DNA of 64,000 nt from Burkholderia sp. (GCA_031253835.1 JAIRVP010000047.1:30611-94610); one strand, 5' to 3'; shown: positions 17,623-26,348, counted from the first letter of the stretch. Made by a program: numbers and translations. The notes: a model not told the origin generated them from the sequence alone.

Positions 17623-18156
17623 TCAGAACGCGAGCGCCTGCTGCACCGGGTGATGCGCGCCGCGCGAGAACCCGGCGCCTTCGAGCGACAGCAGCGCGCG
17701 CTTGCGGTCGATGCCGCCTGCATACCCGGTCAGGCTGCCGGATGCGCCGACCACGCGGTGGCACGGCACGATGATCGATACCGGATTGCGTCCGACCGCA
17801 CCGCCGACGGCGCGCGCGCCGCTCATCGGCAACCCGATGCGCTCGGTGATGTCGCCGTACGACACGAGTTCACCGAACGGGATCGCGAGCAGTTCCTGCC
17901 ACACGCGCCGCTGAAACGCGGTGCCGCGCAGGTGGATCGGCACCGAGAAAGTCTCGCGCGTGCCGGTGAAGTACTCGGCGATTTCTTCCGCGACCTTGCG
18001 CGCGATCGGCGACATGGCCTGCGCGTCCGCTTCGGTCACGATCGCCACCGACGGAAAGTATTTCTGGCCGACGAAGTACAGGCCCGTCAGCGCATCGTCC
18101 TCGATGCGCACGGCGATGTCGCCCAGCGGGCTCGGAATCAGGTGAGCGGGAGTCAT
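17623..18156 (-). CDS. ogt: methylated-DNA--[protein]-cysteine S-methyltransferase
   Basis: A 177-residue suicide repair enzyme that removes alkyl groups from O6-alkylguanine. The catalytic motif is IIVPCHRVVGASG, preceded by the DNA-binding helix RRVWQELLAIPFGELVSYGD. ATG 18156 overlaps the stop of the upstream Ada/AlkA gene (ATGA), so the two repair genes are translationally coupled; this fixes the start against a longer in-frame extension. It is a cytoplasmic single-use protein and completes an adaptive-response cassette. Confidence 0.94.
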   Translation of the reverse strand: MTPAHLIPSPLGDIAVRIEDDALTGLYFVGQKYFPSVAIVTEADAQAMSPIARKVAEEIAEYFTGTRETFSVPIHLRGTAFQRRVWQELLAIPFGELVSYGDITERIGLPMSGARAVGGAVGRNPVSIIVPCHRVVGASGSLTGYAGGIDRKRALLSLEGAGFSRGAHHPVQQALAF

Positions 18157-19604
18157 CGCGCTACATCTCCATGAAGGCGCCACACATGCAGTGCGGCATA
18201 CGCGCGCCACGGCGCCCAGCGCGCCGCATGCGGCGCAGATGATGGCACGGCCGCGCGTTCGTTGCGTGCGGGAAGCCACGTGTCGTCGGCGGGGAACGCA
18301 TTCGGCCAGGCCATCGCACGCATCGCGACGTACTGCACCGCGCGTTCGTCGAAGCCGGGCATCGTGCGCAGCGCGGCAAGCGTCGCGTCGAGCGGCGCCA
18401 TCGGTTCGAGCGCAAGTGTGCCGTCGTCGACGGCGCGTGCGAGCGACACGATTGCCTGTGCCGTATCGCGCGTGACGCCGATCGTCCCGAATGCCGACGG
18501 CGGCAGCGCGGCCAGCGTCGCCGCGGACGGCAGCGCGTGCGTGAGGCCCGGCGGCGCGCCTTCCACCGATGTGCCGAAACGTTCTGCCATGCGCGCCAGC
18601 ACGGGGGTATCCGCATCCGCCGCCGCAAGCTGTTCGCCCGCGATCGCGCGAATCGCGATCTCGAGGCCATCGAACGCGCCGGGTACGCGCAGGCCCGGCG
18701 AGCCGCTCGCGAGATCACCGAGATGGGCGTCGATCACGTCGGGGCGGCTGTCGAGATCGAACAGCCGCCGTACCCGCGCCAGCACGGCTGGGACGACCGG
18801 CGTCAGCGCGCGCGACACGGTGACGGCCAGCGCGAAGCGCTGCGGCACGTGCGCGACGGACAGCCAGCCCGCCACGCGGCGGCCGTCGTTCCGGTTCGGC
18901 ATGTCGACGGCACGCGCATAACCGTGCGCGTCGATCCGCTCGACGCCGTCGATCTGCCGCTGCGCGAGAAAGCGCATCAGGTCGTCCCACGCGAACGGCG
19001 GCCGGTACGGCAGCGGGAACGTCATGTCGCCGTCGGCCGCTGCGCCGGCGCCCTTGCGCAGCCGCAGCGGGTTGAGGCCGTAACGCTGGCGGAACAGGTC
19101 GTTGAAGCGCCGCACGCTGCCGAATCCGGCCGTCGACGCGACGACGGCCACCGGCAGCGCGGTATCGGTCAGCAGCCGCTTGGCCATCAGCAGCCGCTGC
19201 GTCTGCGCGAACTCGACCGGCGACACGCCGAACTGCGCGCCGAAGATCCGTCGCAGATGCCGCTCGGTCACGCCGACGCGCTGCGCGAGCGCGTCGACGG
19301 AATGCGCGTTCAGGAAACCGTCCTCGATCAGCGTCGCCGCCGCGTCGGCGAGATTGCCGGACAGGTCGAGCAGCCCGTGGCCGGGCGCGAGCTCGGGGCG
19401 GCAGCGCATGCAGGGCCGGAACCCGGCTTTCTCGGCGGCTGCGGCGGTCGGGTAGTAGCTGCAGTTCTGCGCTTTCGGCGGCTTCACCGGGCAGACGGGG
19501 CGGCAGTACACACCGGTCGTCGCCACGCCGACGAAGAACCAGCCGTCGAAGCGGCGGTTCCGCGAGAGCAGGGCGTCGTAGCAGGTGTCGGGATCGAGGC
19601 GCAT
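18153..19604 (-). CDS. Ada-type regulator fused to AlkA DNA glycosylase
   Basis: A 483-residue fusion. The N-terminal Ada metal-binding domain has Cys34, Cys38, Cys65 and Cys68 (VYCRPVCP and PCMRC) for methylphosphotriester sensing. An AraC-type HTH region follows (DALAQRVGVTERHLRRIFGAQ and VASTAGFGSVRRFNDLFRQRYG). The C-terminal half is the AlkA fold: an N-terminal beta domain, IRAIAGEQLA, and the helix-hairpin-helix LRTMPGFDERAVQYVAMRAM ending in FPADD with the catalytic Asp region. It thus combines alkylation sensing, transcription control and 3-methyladenine excision. ATG 19604 matches the family start. It forms an ATGA-coupled operon with the Ogt gene. Confidence 0.93.
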   Translation of the reverse strand: MRLDPDTCYDALLSRNRRFDGWFFVGVATTGVYCRPVCPVKPPKAQNCSYYPTAAAAEKAGFRPCMRCRPELAPGHGLLDLSGNLADAAATLIEDGFLNAHSVDALAQRVGVTERHLRRIFGAQFGVSPVEFAQTQRLLMAKRLLTDTALPVAVVASTAGFGSVRRFNDLFRQRYGLNPLRLRKGAGAAADGDMTFPLPYRPPFAWDDLMRFLAQRQIDGVERIDAHGYARAVDMPNRNDGRRVAGWLSVAHVPQRFALAVTVSRALTPVVPAVLARVRRLFDLDSRPDVIDAHLGDLASGSPGLRVPGAFDGLEIAIRAIAGEQLAAADADTPVLARMAERFGTSVEGAPPGLTHALPSAATLAALPPSAFGTIGVTRDTAQAIVSLARAVDDGTLALEPMAPLDATLAALRTMPGFDERAVQYVAMRAMAWPNAFPADDTWLPARNERAAVPSSAPHAARWAPWRAYAALHVWRLHGDVAR

Positions 19605-19941
19605 GCGACGACTGTAAACCATCCCCGCGATCGATTCTGGCTGGAATCGGACATGTGTTTCGGCAGCCGCACGCCCGCGCGCGTGTCGGGAAAATCCGGG
19701 AAAAACGGTTAATGCCACGCGGCGAAACAGTCGTCTCTTTTGCCTGGACCAATTTGAGATGACTCATCGAAATCCCCGAATGACAGGGCGCCGGCAAACG
19801 CCCTATTCTTTGAAAAACGTTTTCCAGATTGGTTGGCGAAACGGGCCGTGCGTCAGCGCGCGGGCCGTCCGCCCCGGCGCCGGTCGCCGGTCAACGAACA
19901 CCGTGCGGCGCGACAGGCGCGGCCGTACATCGGAGACATTC
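19605..19941. promoter_or_regulatory. divergent spacer with LacI-type operator
   Basis: About 337 bp between the alkylation-repair operon and the hexuronate transporter. GAAAAACGTTTTCC at 19812-19825 matches, at 13 of 14 positions, the perfect palindrome upstream of the uronate dehydrogenase gene and is the probable repressor site for the transporter. The rest is GC-rich leader with no gene. No Ada-box was recognised with confidence. Confidence 0.65.
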
Positions 19942-21234
19942 ATGCAATCTGCCGTCGTCGGCGCCGTGCGCGCGGCCGCCAGCCGTTACCGCTGGACCGT
20001 CTGTGCGCTGCTGTTTTTCGCGACCGTGATCAACTACATGGACCGGCAGATCCTCGGCCTGCTCGCGCCGATGCTCCAGCACGACATCGGCTGGAGCCAG
20101 GTGCAGTACGGCCGCATCGTGATGGCGTTTTCCGCGTTCTATGCGCTCGGCCTGCTCGGCTTCGGGCGGATCGTCGACTGGCTCGGCACGCGCGTGTCGT
20201 ACGCGGTGGCGATGCTGGTGTGGAGCATCGCCGCGATGCTCCACGCGGCGGTCGGCTCGGTGACGGGCTTCGCGTTCGTGCGCGCGCTGCTCGGGATCGG
20301 CGAGGGCGGCAACTTCCCGGCCGCGATCAAGACGACGGCCGAATGGTTCCCGCGCCGCGAACGCGCGCTCGCCACCGGCATCTTCAACTCGGGCGCGAAC
20401 ATCGGCGCGGTGTTCGCACCGGCGATCATCCCGGCGATCGCGGTGGCCTACGGCTGGCGCGCGGCGTTCGTGATCATCGGCGCGATCGGCCTCGTGTGGC
20501 TCGCGGTGTGGCTCGTGTTCTATCGCCAGGCCGACACGCGCGCGCTCGCCGCGGAGTACGACGAGCCGCGTGACGAAGCCGAGGCGCTCGACGCCGCGAA
20601 CGCGAACGCCGGCGCGCCGCGCTGGGGCGAACTGATCCGCAAGCGCGAAACGTGGGCGTTCCTGATCGGCAAGTTCCTGACCGATCCGGTGTGGTGGTTC
20701 TACCTGTTCTGGCTGCCGAAGTGGCTCAACGAGTCGCGCGGGATGGACATGCAGCACATCGGCCTGCCGCTCGTCTGCATCTACGCGCTGACGACGGTCG
20801 GCAGCATCGGCGGCGGCTGGCTGTCGTCGATGTTGCTGCGCGCGGGCTGGAGCGTGAACGGCGCGCGCAAGACGGCGATGCTGATCTGCGCTTGCTGCGT
20901 GCTGCCGATCGCGTTCGTATCGCAGGTGCAGAGCCTGTGGCCCGCGGTGCTGATCGTCGGCCTTGCCGCCGCCGCGCACCAGGGCTGGTCGGCGAACCTG
21001 TTCACGACGGCATCCGACCTGTTCCCGCGCCGTGCGGTCGCGTCGGTCGTCGGCATCGGCGGGATGGCCGGCTCGATCGGCGGCGTGCTGTTCTCGGAAG
21101 TGATCGGCCAGGTGCTGCAGCGCACGGGCCATTACTGGGTGCTGTTCGCGATCGGCGCGTCGGCCTACCTGATCGCGCTGGCCGTGATGCACGTGCTCAC
21201 GCCGAAGATGAAGCCCGCGAAACTCGACGCCTGA
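19942..21234 (+). CDS. MFS transporter, hexuronate (ExuT-like) type
   Basis: A 430-residue transporter of the anion:cation symporter branch with about 12 membrane segments. The signature NYMDRQILGLLAPML after the first helix, FGRIVDWLGTR in the first cytoplasmic loop and GIGEGGNFPAAIKTTAEWFP are typical of ExuT/GudP relatives. ATG 19942 follows GGAGA; upstream in-frame sequence is the leader. Substrate assignment to galacturonate/glucuronate rests on the neighbours: a LacI repressor and uronate dehydrogenase sharing the same operator. It is closed by a terminator at 21253. Confidence 0.88.
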   Translation: MQSAVVGAVRAAASRYRWTVCALLFFATVINYMDRQILGLLAPMLQHDIGWSQVQYGRIVMAFSAFYALGLLGFGRIVDWLGTRVSYAVAMLVWSIAAMLHAAVGSVTGFAFVRALLGIGEGGNFPAAIKTTAEWFPRRERALATGIFNSGANIGAVFAPAIIPAIAVAYGWRAAFVIIGAIGLVWLAVWLVFYRQADTRALAAEYDEPRDEAEALDAANANAGAPRWGELIRKRETWAFLIGKFLTDPVWWFYLFWLPKWLNESRGMDMQHIGLPLVCIYALTTVGSIGGGWLSSMLLRAGWSVNGARKTAMLICACCVLPIAFVSQVQSLWPAVLIVGLAAAAHQGWSANLFTTASDLFPRRAVASVVGIGGMAGSIGGVLFSEVIGQVLQRTGHYWVLFAIGASAYLIALAVMHVLTPKMKPAKLDA

Positions 21235-21252
21235 TTGCGTCCCGGCAAACGA

Positions 21253-21282
21253 ACGCGCCGCCCTCGGGCGGCGCGTTTTCTT
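21253..21282 (+). terminator. intrinsic terminator after the hexuronate transporter
   Basis: ACGCGCCGCCC-TC-GGGCGGCGCGT, an uninterrupted stem, followed by TTTCTTTC. It separates the transporter from the convergent LacI gene and could serve both. Confidence 0.85.
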
Positions 21283-21306
21283 TCGGCGATCGGGAAGGGC
21301 GCGTGG

Positions 21307-22299
21307 TCAGCCGACCGACGCCGTCGATGCGCGCATGATCAGCCGCGGCTCGAACGTCGAATAGCTCGCATCGGTGCGGCCCGCGAGCGCGTCGATCAGC
21401 TTCTGCATCGCGAGCTCGCCCATGTTCTCGCTCTGGATGTCGACGGTCGTCAGCGCGGGCGCCGCGTACTCGCCGTACGGCACGTTGTCGATGCCCGCGA
21501 CCGACACGTCCTGCGGCAGCCGGAAGCCGAGCGACGCGGCTTCCTTCATGAAGCCGAGCGCGATCAGGTCGTTGTAGCAGATCACCGCTTGCGGGCGCTG
21601 CGGCCCGAGCATCACGCGCGAGCACGCGCGCTCGCCGGCTTCGGCGGTCGGCGCATGCGCGTCGTGCACGTCGAGCGTGAGCCCCGCTTCGGCGAGACAG
21701 TCGCGCGCGCCCTGGATCCGCTCGTCGTTCACGCGCGCGGTGCCGAAGCCGAGATACGCGATGCGTGTATGGCCGAGATTGAGCAGGTGACGCGCGAGCA
21801 TGTAGGTCGACAGCCGGTTGTCGATGCCGACGCTCGGAATCGGCAGGCCGGGGCTGCGACGCAGCAGCACGAGCGGCTTGTTGAGATCGAGCATCCAGCC
21901 GGCTTCGTCGTCGGGCATCCGCGTGCTGACGATCAGCCCGTCGACGCGCTGCGCGAGCGCCTCGATCAGCGAGCGTTCGCGCGCCTGGCTCTCTTCCGTA
22001 TCGACGAGCAGCAGCGTGTAGTCGTGCTGCAGCGCGACGCGGTTCGCGCCTTTCACGACGTTCGTGAAGTGCGGGTTGCTGATGTCGAGGATCACGAGGC
22101 CGATCGTGCGCGTGCGGCCGGTGATCATCGAACGCGCGAGCGGGTTCGAACGGTAGCCGAGACGCTCGATCGATTCCTTGAGCCGTGCCTCGACGGTCGG
22201 CGAGAAGCGCTGCGTGCCGTTCACGTACTTCGATACCGTCGCGACCGACACGCCGGCTTCCGCGGCTACGTCGCGGATCGTCGGGGAAACTTTTTTCAT
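21307..22299 (-). CDS. LacI family repressor of hexuronate genes
   Basis: A 330-residue repressor. The HTH PTIRDVAAEAGVSVATVSKY and hinge helix RLKESIERLGYRSNPLARSM are canonical. The periplasmic-binding-like core follows (TIGLVILDISNPHFTNVVKG, VDGLIVSTRMPDDEAG, PQAVICYNDLIALGFM, VSVAGIDNVPYGEYAAPALTTV). It lies between the transporter and the uronate dehydrogenase gene, whose promoters share GGAAAACGTTTTCC-type operators; a degenerate copy in its own leader suggests autoregulation. The inducer is probably a hexuronate or its lactone/aldarate product, by inference. Confidence 0.93.
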   Translation of the reverse strand: MKKVSPTIRDVAAEAGVSVATVSKYVNGTQRFSPTVEARLKESIERLGYRSNPLARSMITGRTRTIGLVILDISNPHFTNVVKGANRVALQHDYTLLLVDTEESQARERSLIEALAQRVDGLIVSTRMPDDEAGWMLDLNKPLVLLRRSPGLPIPSVGIDNRLSTYMLARHLLNLGHTRIAYLGFGTARVNDERIQGARDCLAEAGLTLDVHDAHAPTAEAGERACSRVMLGPQRPQAVICYNDLIALGFMKEAASLGFRLPQDVSVAGIDNVPYGEYAAPALTTVDIQSENMGELAMQKLIDALAGRTDASYSTFEPRLIMRASTASVG

Positions 22300-22304
22300 T
22301 CGAA

Positions 22305-22318
22305 GGGTAACGTTTTCG
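22305..22318. promoter_or_regulatory. degenerate LacI-type operator before the repressor gene
   Basis: GGGTAACGTTTTCG matches the 14-bp operator at 22441 at 11 positions and lies 6 bp upstream of the repressor start, suggesting negative autoregulation. Confidence 0.45.
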
Positions 22319-22440
22319 TTCTATTACGCCGGATTGTGTCAGAAAAAGCCGGCGCGCGGCCAGCCGTCGATATCGGGAAAGTGCGGATGGCCGAGAACGG
22401 GTTCGACCATTGACGTTCGACCGCGCCACCGCGTATAGTT

Positions 22441-22454
22441 GGAAAACGTTTTCC
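22441..22454. promoter_or_regulatory. perfect LacI-type operator before uronate dehydrogenase
   Basis: GGAAAACGTTTTCC is a perfect 14-bp palindrome with the central CG of LacI/GalR operators. It is 30 bp upstream of the dehydrogenase start and is shared, with one change, by the transporter promoter at 19812. Confidence 0.8.
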
Positions 22455-22483
22455 GATTTTGGTCTGAGATTCAAGGAGATTCG

Positions 22484-23320
22484 ATGAACGCCTCATCCAC
22501 CGCCGCGCGCAAACCGTTCGGGCGCCTGCTGCTGACGGGCGCGGCCGGCAACCTCGGCCGCCAGTTGCGCGGCGCGCTCGCCGACTGGGCCGACGTCGTG
22601 CGCGTCAGCGACATCGCGGCGCTGGACGACGCGGCCGCGCACGAAGAAATCCGCGTGGCCGACCTGGCCGACCGGCCGGCCGTGATGGCGCTCGTCGAAG
22701 GCGTGGACGCGATCGTCCACCTCGGCGGCATTTCGGTCGATGCGCCGTTCGACGATCTGGTCGGCGCGAACATCACCGGCACGTACAACCTGTACGAAGC
22801 CGCGCGCAAGCACGGCGTGAAGCGCGTCGTGTTCGCGAGCTCGAACCATGCGATCGGTTTCCATCCGGTCACGGAAGTGCTCGACGCCGATTCGCCGTTG
22901 CGCCCCGACAGCCTGTACGGCGTGACGAAGTGCTTCGGCGAATCGTTGTCGCGCTACTACTTCGACCGCTTCGGGATCGAGACGGTGTGCCTGCGGATCG
23001 GTTCGTCGTTCGAAGTGCCGAAGAATCCGCGCATGCTCGTCACGTTCCTCAGCTATCGCGACTTCATCGAGCTCGTGCGCTGCTCGCTGCTGACGAACCG
23101 CGTCGGGCACGCGATCGTCTACGGCGCGTCGGACAACCCGGTGAAGTGGTGGGACAACACGAAGGCCGGCTTCCTGGGCTTCCGCCCGCGCGACAGCTCC
23201 GAGCAGTTCGCCGGGCTGTTTCCGGTGACGGCGCCGACCGCCGAGTACGACGATCCCGCGCAGCGCTTCCAGGGCGGCGGCTTCGTCGTCGGCGAGCCGA
23301 TGGAGCGGAAGGCATCGTAA
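22484..23320 (+). CDS. udh: uronate dehydrogenase (NAD-dependent)
   Basis: A 278-residue short-chain/extended dehydrogenase. The nucleotide-binding motif is LLTGAAGNLGRQLR, an Asp at VVRVSDIAAL fixes NAD preference, and the active site reads FASSNHAIGFHP plus SLYGVTKCFGES (Tyr-x3-Lys). This pattern is typical of Udh, which oxidises D-galacturonate/D-glucuronate to aldarolactones. ATG 22484 follows an AAGGAGA site. It is regulated by the adjacent LacI protein through the operator at 22441 and pairs with the ExuT-like transporter. Later aldarate enzymes are not in the window. Confidence 0.88.
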   Translation: MNASSTAARKPFGRLLLTGAAGNLGRQLRGALADWADVVRVSDIAALDDAAAHEEIRVADLADRPAVMALVEGVDAIVHLGGISVDAPFDDLVGANITGTYNLYEAARKHGVKRVVFASSNHAIGFHPVTEVLDADSPLRPDSLYGVTKCFGESLSRYYFDRFGIETVCLRIGSSFEVPKNPRMLVTFLSYRDFIELVRCSLLTNRVGHAIVYGASDNPVKWWDNTKAGFLGFRPRDSSEQFAGLFPVTAPTAEYDDPAQRFQGGGFVVGEPMERKAS

Positions 23321-23348
23321 GCGTTGCCGGCGTCGGCGGCGTCCTGAC

Positions 23349-23669
23349 TCAGCGCAGGATGTCCGTCGCCTTGTGCCGTTCGTCGACGCCGTCGATCAGG
23401 ATCAGCGGGCCGCTCGCGTGCCGGGCACGCAGCGGCTGGATCTGTCGGTACGCATCCGATTCGTACCATGTACGCGCCGTGTCGAGATCGGGAAACGCGA
23501 TCGCGACCAGGTCGCCGCGCCACACGCCTTCGCGCACCGCCGGCCGTGCGCCGTGAATCACGAAATGGCCGTCATACGGCGCGAGCGTGCCGTCGATGCG
23601 TTCGAGGTATTCGACGATGTCGTCGCACATGTCGACGTCGTGCAGGTGGGCGATGGCGTAGGCGGTCAT
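23349..23669 (-). CDS. DUF1330 domain protein
   Basis: A 106-residue ferredoxin-like small protein. It starts MTAYAIAHLHDVDMCDDIVEYLERI and has the DUF1330 pattern: YDGHFVIHGARPAVREGVW, LVAIAFPDLDTARTWYES, AYRQIQPLRARHASGPLILIDG. Family function is unsettled (ABM-like dimeric fold). ATG 23669 is preferred over an upstream in-frame start at 23714. Convergent with udh, single-gene unit. Confidence 0.88.
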   Translation of the reverse strand: MTAYAIAHLHDVDMCDDIVEYLERIDGTLAPYDGHFVIHGARPAVREGVWRGDLVAIAFPDLDTARTWYESDAYRQIQPLRARHASGPLILIDGVDERHKATDILR

Positions 23670-23801
23670 GGCGGGCTCCGTGGCGTGACGCGGTTCGTGA
23701 GTCGATGGCGCCATGATCGCGGCGCGGGCGGCGCGCGTCGATTACCTGCGACGTAAGCCAATCCTCACATCCGCGCCCGCCTCGCCGTCAGCCCGTCGCT
23801 G

Positions 23802-24497
23802 TCAACGTTTGCGGCAAGCCGGATCGCTGTCTCGCCGTTCGGCAGAATCGCACCAGTAACTCGGCCGCCACGCCTCGAACGAAACGACCTTCGCCGCATT
23901 GGCGCGCGTGACGCGTACCGGGTCGGCCTTCAGCGCATCGCCGTCCTGCTCGTAGTTGAATTTCCAGTTCCGGAACACTTCGCGATGGAACACCCACGTG
24001 CGGTGCGCGACCTCGTAGCGGAACGTCACGCGGTCGCGCCAGTGGTTGTGTCCCGCGAATACGCCCTGTTCGACCGTGAACGTGCGAGGCTCGACCGTGA
24101 GCGCATTTTCGGCGACGCCGTCGAGATACGGGTCGCCCATCCCGCCTTCGTCGGCTTTCATTATCACGGTGTCGTTGCGGGCTGCCAGCCGGTAGCGGCC
24201 GTTCGCGCCCTGCAGGAAGATCAGCAGCGGGCGCAGCGACGGCGAATGCATCGAATCGCCGGGTTGATGCGCGACGACGACGTAACCGTTGCGCGTGCCG
24301 TCGGTCAGTCGCCCCGACGCGGCATCCAGCGCTTCGTAGCCGGCGGGCAACTGCGCGACGATGTCGGCCGGCAGGTCGGAGGTGTCCGGGCAACGGATCG
24401 ACGAATGCGTGTCGTCGCAGGTCGCGGCAAAGACATTGCCGATGCCGAACGTCAGCAGCGCGCCGACGAGAAATCCTCTGATACGGGGGATCGTCAT
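23802..24497 (-). CDS. exported protein of unknown function
   Basis: A 231-residue protein with a signal peptide (IRGFLVGALLTFGIGNVFA) followed by a short Cys-containing segment (ATCDDTHSSIRCPDTSDLPAD) and a region on processing of sequence such as GYEALDAASGRLTDGTRNGYVVV. Four cysteines in the mature chain (two N-terminal, two near the C-terminus, SYWCDSAERRDSDPACRKR) suggest disulfides in the periplasm. I know of relatives only as hypothetical Burkholderia proteins. It stands alone on the minus strand next to the MerR gene. Confidence 0.75.
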   Translation of the reverse strand: MTIPRIRGFLVGALLTFGIGNVFAATCDDTHSSIRCPDTSDLPADIVAQLPAGYEALDAASGRLTDGTRNGYVVVAHQPGDSMHSPSLRPLLIFLQGANGRYRLAARNDTVIMKADEGGMGDPYLDGVAENALTVEPRTFTVEQGVFAGHNHWRDRVTFRYEVAHRTWVFHREVFRNWKFNYEQDGDALKADPVRVTRANAAKVVSFEAWRPSYWCDSAERRDSDPACRKR

Positions 24498-24567
24498 GCG
24501 GATAGGGTGGGTATGAGGGGGCGCAGTGGAAGCGCGGGTTGATCGATAGGGGAGCCCGTGGAGCCCG

Positions 24568-25026
24568 TCACGCGCGCTTGCGCGCCGGCCGCACGACGGG
24601 CGCGGGCTCCAGCGGCTGGCTGGCCTGCTCGCAGAGCCGGTCGAGCATCCGTTGCGCGGCGCCCGCGCAATCCTCGCCTTCGGGCTTGTTCTCGATTTCG
24701 TCGATCAGCGTTTCCAGATGCTGCCGGTTCTGCACGAGACGCCGCTCGAGCAGCGCGATTTCGTCGACCTTGTGCCGCAGCGCGACCAGCAGTTCGTCGC
24801 GCGGCCACGCGCCGAGATCGGGCGGCAGCACCGCGCGGATTTCGTCGAGCGCGAAGCCCGCGCGCTGCGCGCGGTCGATGATCGCGAGCCGCGTCAACGC
24901 TTCCGACCCGTATTCCCGATAGCCGTTTGCCTGGCGGCGGGCCGGTTCGAGCAGCCCGCTCGCTTCGTAGAAACGGATGCGCGACGCCGCGAGGCCGCTC
25001 GCCTTCGCCAGTTCGCCGATTTTCAT
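24568..25026 (-). CDS. MerR family transcriptional regulator
   Basis: A 152-residue regulator. The winged HTH is MKIGELAKASGLAASRIRFYE followed by GLLEPARRQANGYREYG, then a dimerising coiled coil (LRHKVDEIALLERRLVQNRQHLETL). A single cysteine pair (ED-C-AGAA and DRL-C-EQ) is not arranged like a known metal site. ATG 25026 is used; the four residues upstream lack a ribosome site. It is divergent from an Old Yellow Enzyme gene across a 77 bp spacer with a stretched promoter typical of MerR control. Confidence 0.92.
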   Translation of the reverse strand: MKIGELAKASGLAASRIRFYEASGLLEPARRQANGYREYGSEALTRLAIIDRAQRAGFALDEIRAVLPPDLGAWPRDELLVALRHKVDEIALLERRLVQNRQHLETLIDEIENKPEGEDCAGAAQRMLDRLCEQASQPLEPAPVVRPARKRA

Positions 25027-25044
25027 GGTGTGCTCCAAAAAGGC

Positions 25045-25075
25045 TTGACCTTAAAGTTGACTTTAAAGTTATCGT
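25045..25075 (+). promoter_or_regulatory. MerR-type promoter with 19 bp spacer
   Basis: TTGACC at 25045-25050 and TATCGT at 25070-25075 are 19 bp apart, the over-long spacing that MerR proteins correct by twisting DNA. The spacer holds the repeats ACCTTAAAGT (25048) and ACTTTAAAGT (25060, a perfect 10-bp palindrome). It points at the oxidoreductase gene. Confidence 0.7.
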
Positions 25076-25103
25076 GGGTCATCGTCAATCGAGGATGTTC
25101 CCC

Positions 25104-26348
25104 ATGAATCTGTTTGCGCCCCTCACACTGCCCAACGGGGCGGTGATTCCGAACCGTCTGGCCAAGGCCGCGATGGAAGAGAACATGGCCGATGCGGACC
25201 ACGCACCGTCCGACGCATTGCTGCGCCTGTACCAGGCGTGGGCCGACGGCCAGGTCGGCCTGATCCTGACCGGCAACGTGATGGTGGACGGCCGCGCGAT
25301 GACGGGGCCGAACGGCGTCGTGCTCGAGAGCGGCGCGCATCTCGACCGCTTCCGCCGCTGGGCGCAGATCGCGCGCTCGGGCGGCGCGCACGTGTGGATG
25401 CAGATCAATCATCCGGGGCGCCAGATGCAGGCCGCGCTCGGCCAGACGACGCTCGCGCCGTCGGCCGTGCCGCTCGCGCTCGGCGCGCTGTCGAAGCAGT
25501 TCCCGGTGCCGAAGGAAATGACGGAAGCCGATATCCGCGACGTGCAGCAGCGCTTCGTGCGCGCCGCGCAGCTCGCCGAGCAAAGCGGCTTCACCGGCGT
25601 GCAGGTTCACGCGGCGCACGGCTATCTGCTGAGCCAGTTCCTGTCGCCGCTGACGAATCGCCGGCAGGACCAGTGGGGCGGCAGCATCGAGAATCGCGCG
25701 CGCCTGCTGCTCGATATCGTGAAGGCCGTGCGCGCGACGGTGTCGCCGGAATTCGTCGTTGCCGTGAAGCTGAACTCGGCCGATTTCCAGCGCGGCGGCT
25801 TCAGTGCGGACGACGCGAAGCGCGTGGTCGAATTGCTGAATCCGCTCGACGTCGATCTCGTCGAGCTGTCGGGCGGCAGCTATGAAGTGCCGGCGATGCA
25901 GGGCGAGGCACGCGACGGGCGCACGCTGGCGCGCGAAGCGTATTTCCTCGAATTCGCGCGCGACATCACGGCCGTTGCGCGAATGCCGCTGATGGTCACG
26001 GGCGGGATCCGGCGTCGTGCGGTGGCCGAGCAGGTGGTGAGCAGCGGCGTGGCGATGGTCGGCATTGCGACCGCGCTGTCGATCGACCCGAACCTGCCGC
26101 GCGACTGGCGCGCGGGCAAGGACAGCGCGCCGGTGCTGCAGCCGATCCGCTGGAAGAACAAGGCACTGGGCGCGCTGGCCAACATGGCCGTCGTCAAGTT
26201 CCAGCTCACGCGGCTCAGCGAAGGGCGGCGCACGCACCCGCAGGTGTCGCCGCTGCGCGCCCTGGTGCGGCAGCAACTGGCCGCGCAGTGCCAGACGCGG
26301 CGCTACCGGAAGTGGATGGCGGGGCGCGCGGCGGGCACGCGTGCATGA
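25104..26348 (+). CDS. Old Yellow Enzyme family NADH:flavin oxidoreductase
   Basis: A 414-residue FMN ene-reductase. The TIM-barrel features are LPNGAVIPNRLAKAAMEENM, MQINHPGRQ, VQVHAAHGYLLSQFLSP (His-Ala-His active-site pair), NRRQDQWGGSIENRARLL, and VTGGIRRRAVAEQVV for FMN phosphate binding. The C-terminal ~60 residues are a basic extension. ATG 25104 lies 8 bp after GAGG; an ATG at 25095 is possible. A divergent MerR regulator probably induces it in response to an electrophile or oxidant; substrate unknown. Confidence 0.92.
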   Translation: MNLFAPLTLPNGAVIPNRLAKAAMEENMADADHAPSDALLRLYQAWADGQVGLILTGNVMVDGRAMTGPNGVVLESGAHLDRFRRWAQIARSGGAHVWMQINHPGRQMQAALGQTTLAPSAVPLALGALSKQFPVPKEMTEADIRDVQQRFVRAAQLAEQSGFTGVQVHAAHGYLLSQFLSPLTNRRQDQWGGSIENRARLLLDIVKAVRATVSPEFVVAVKLNSADFQRGGFSADDAKRVVELLNPLDVDLVELSGGSYEVPAMQGEARDGRTLAREAYFLEFARDITAVARMPLMVTGGIRRRAVAEQVVSSGVAMVGIATALSIDPNLPRDWRAGKDSAPVLQPIRWKNKALGALANMAVVKFQLTRLSEGRRTHPQVSPLRALVRQQLAAQCQTRRYRKWMAGRAAGTRA

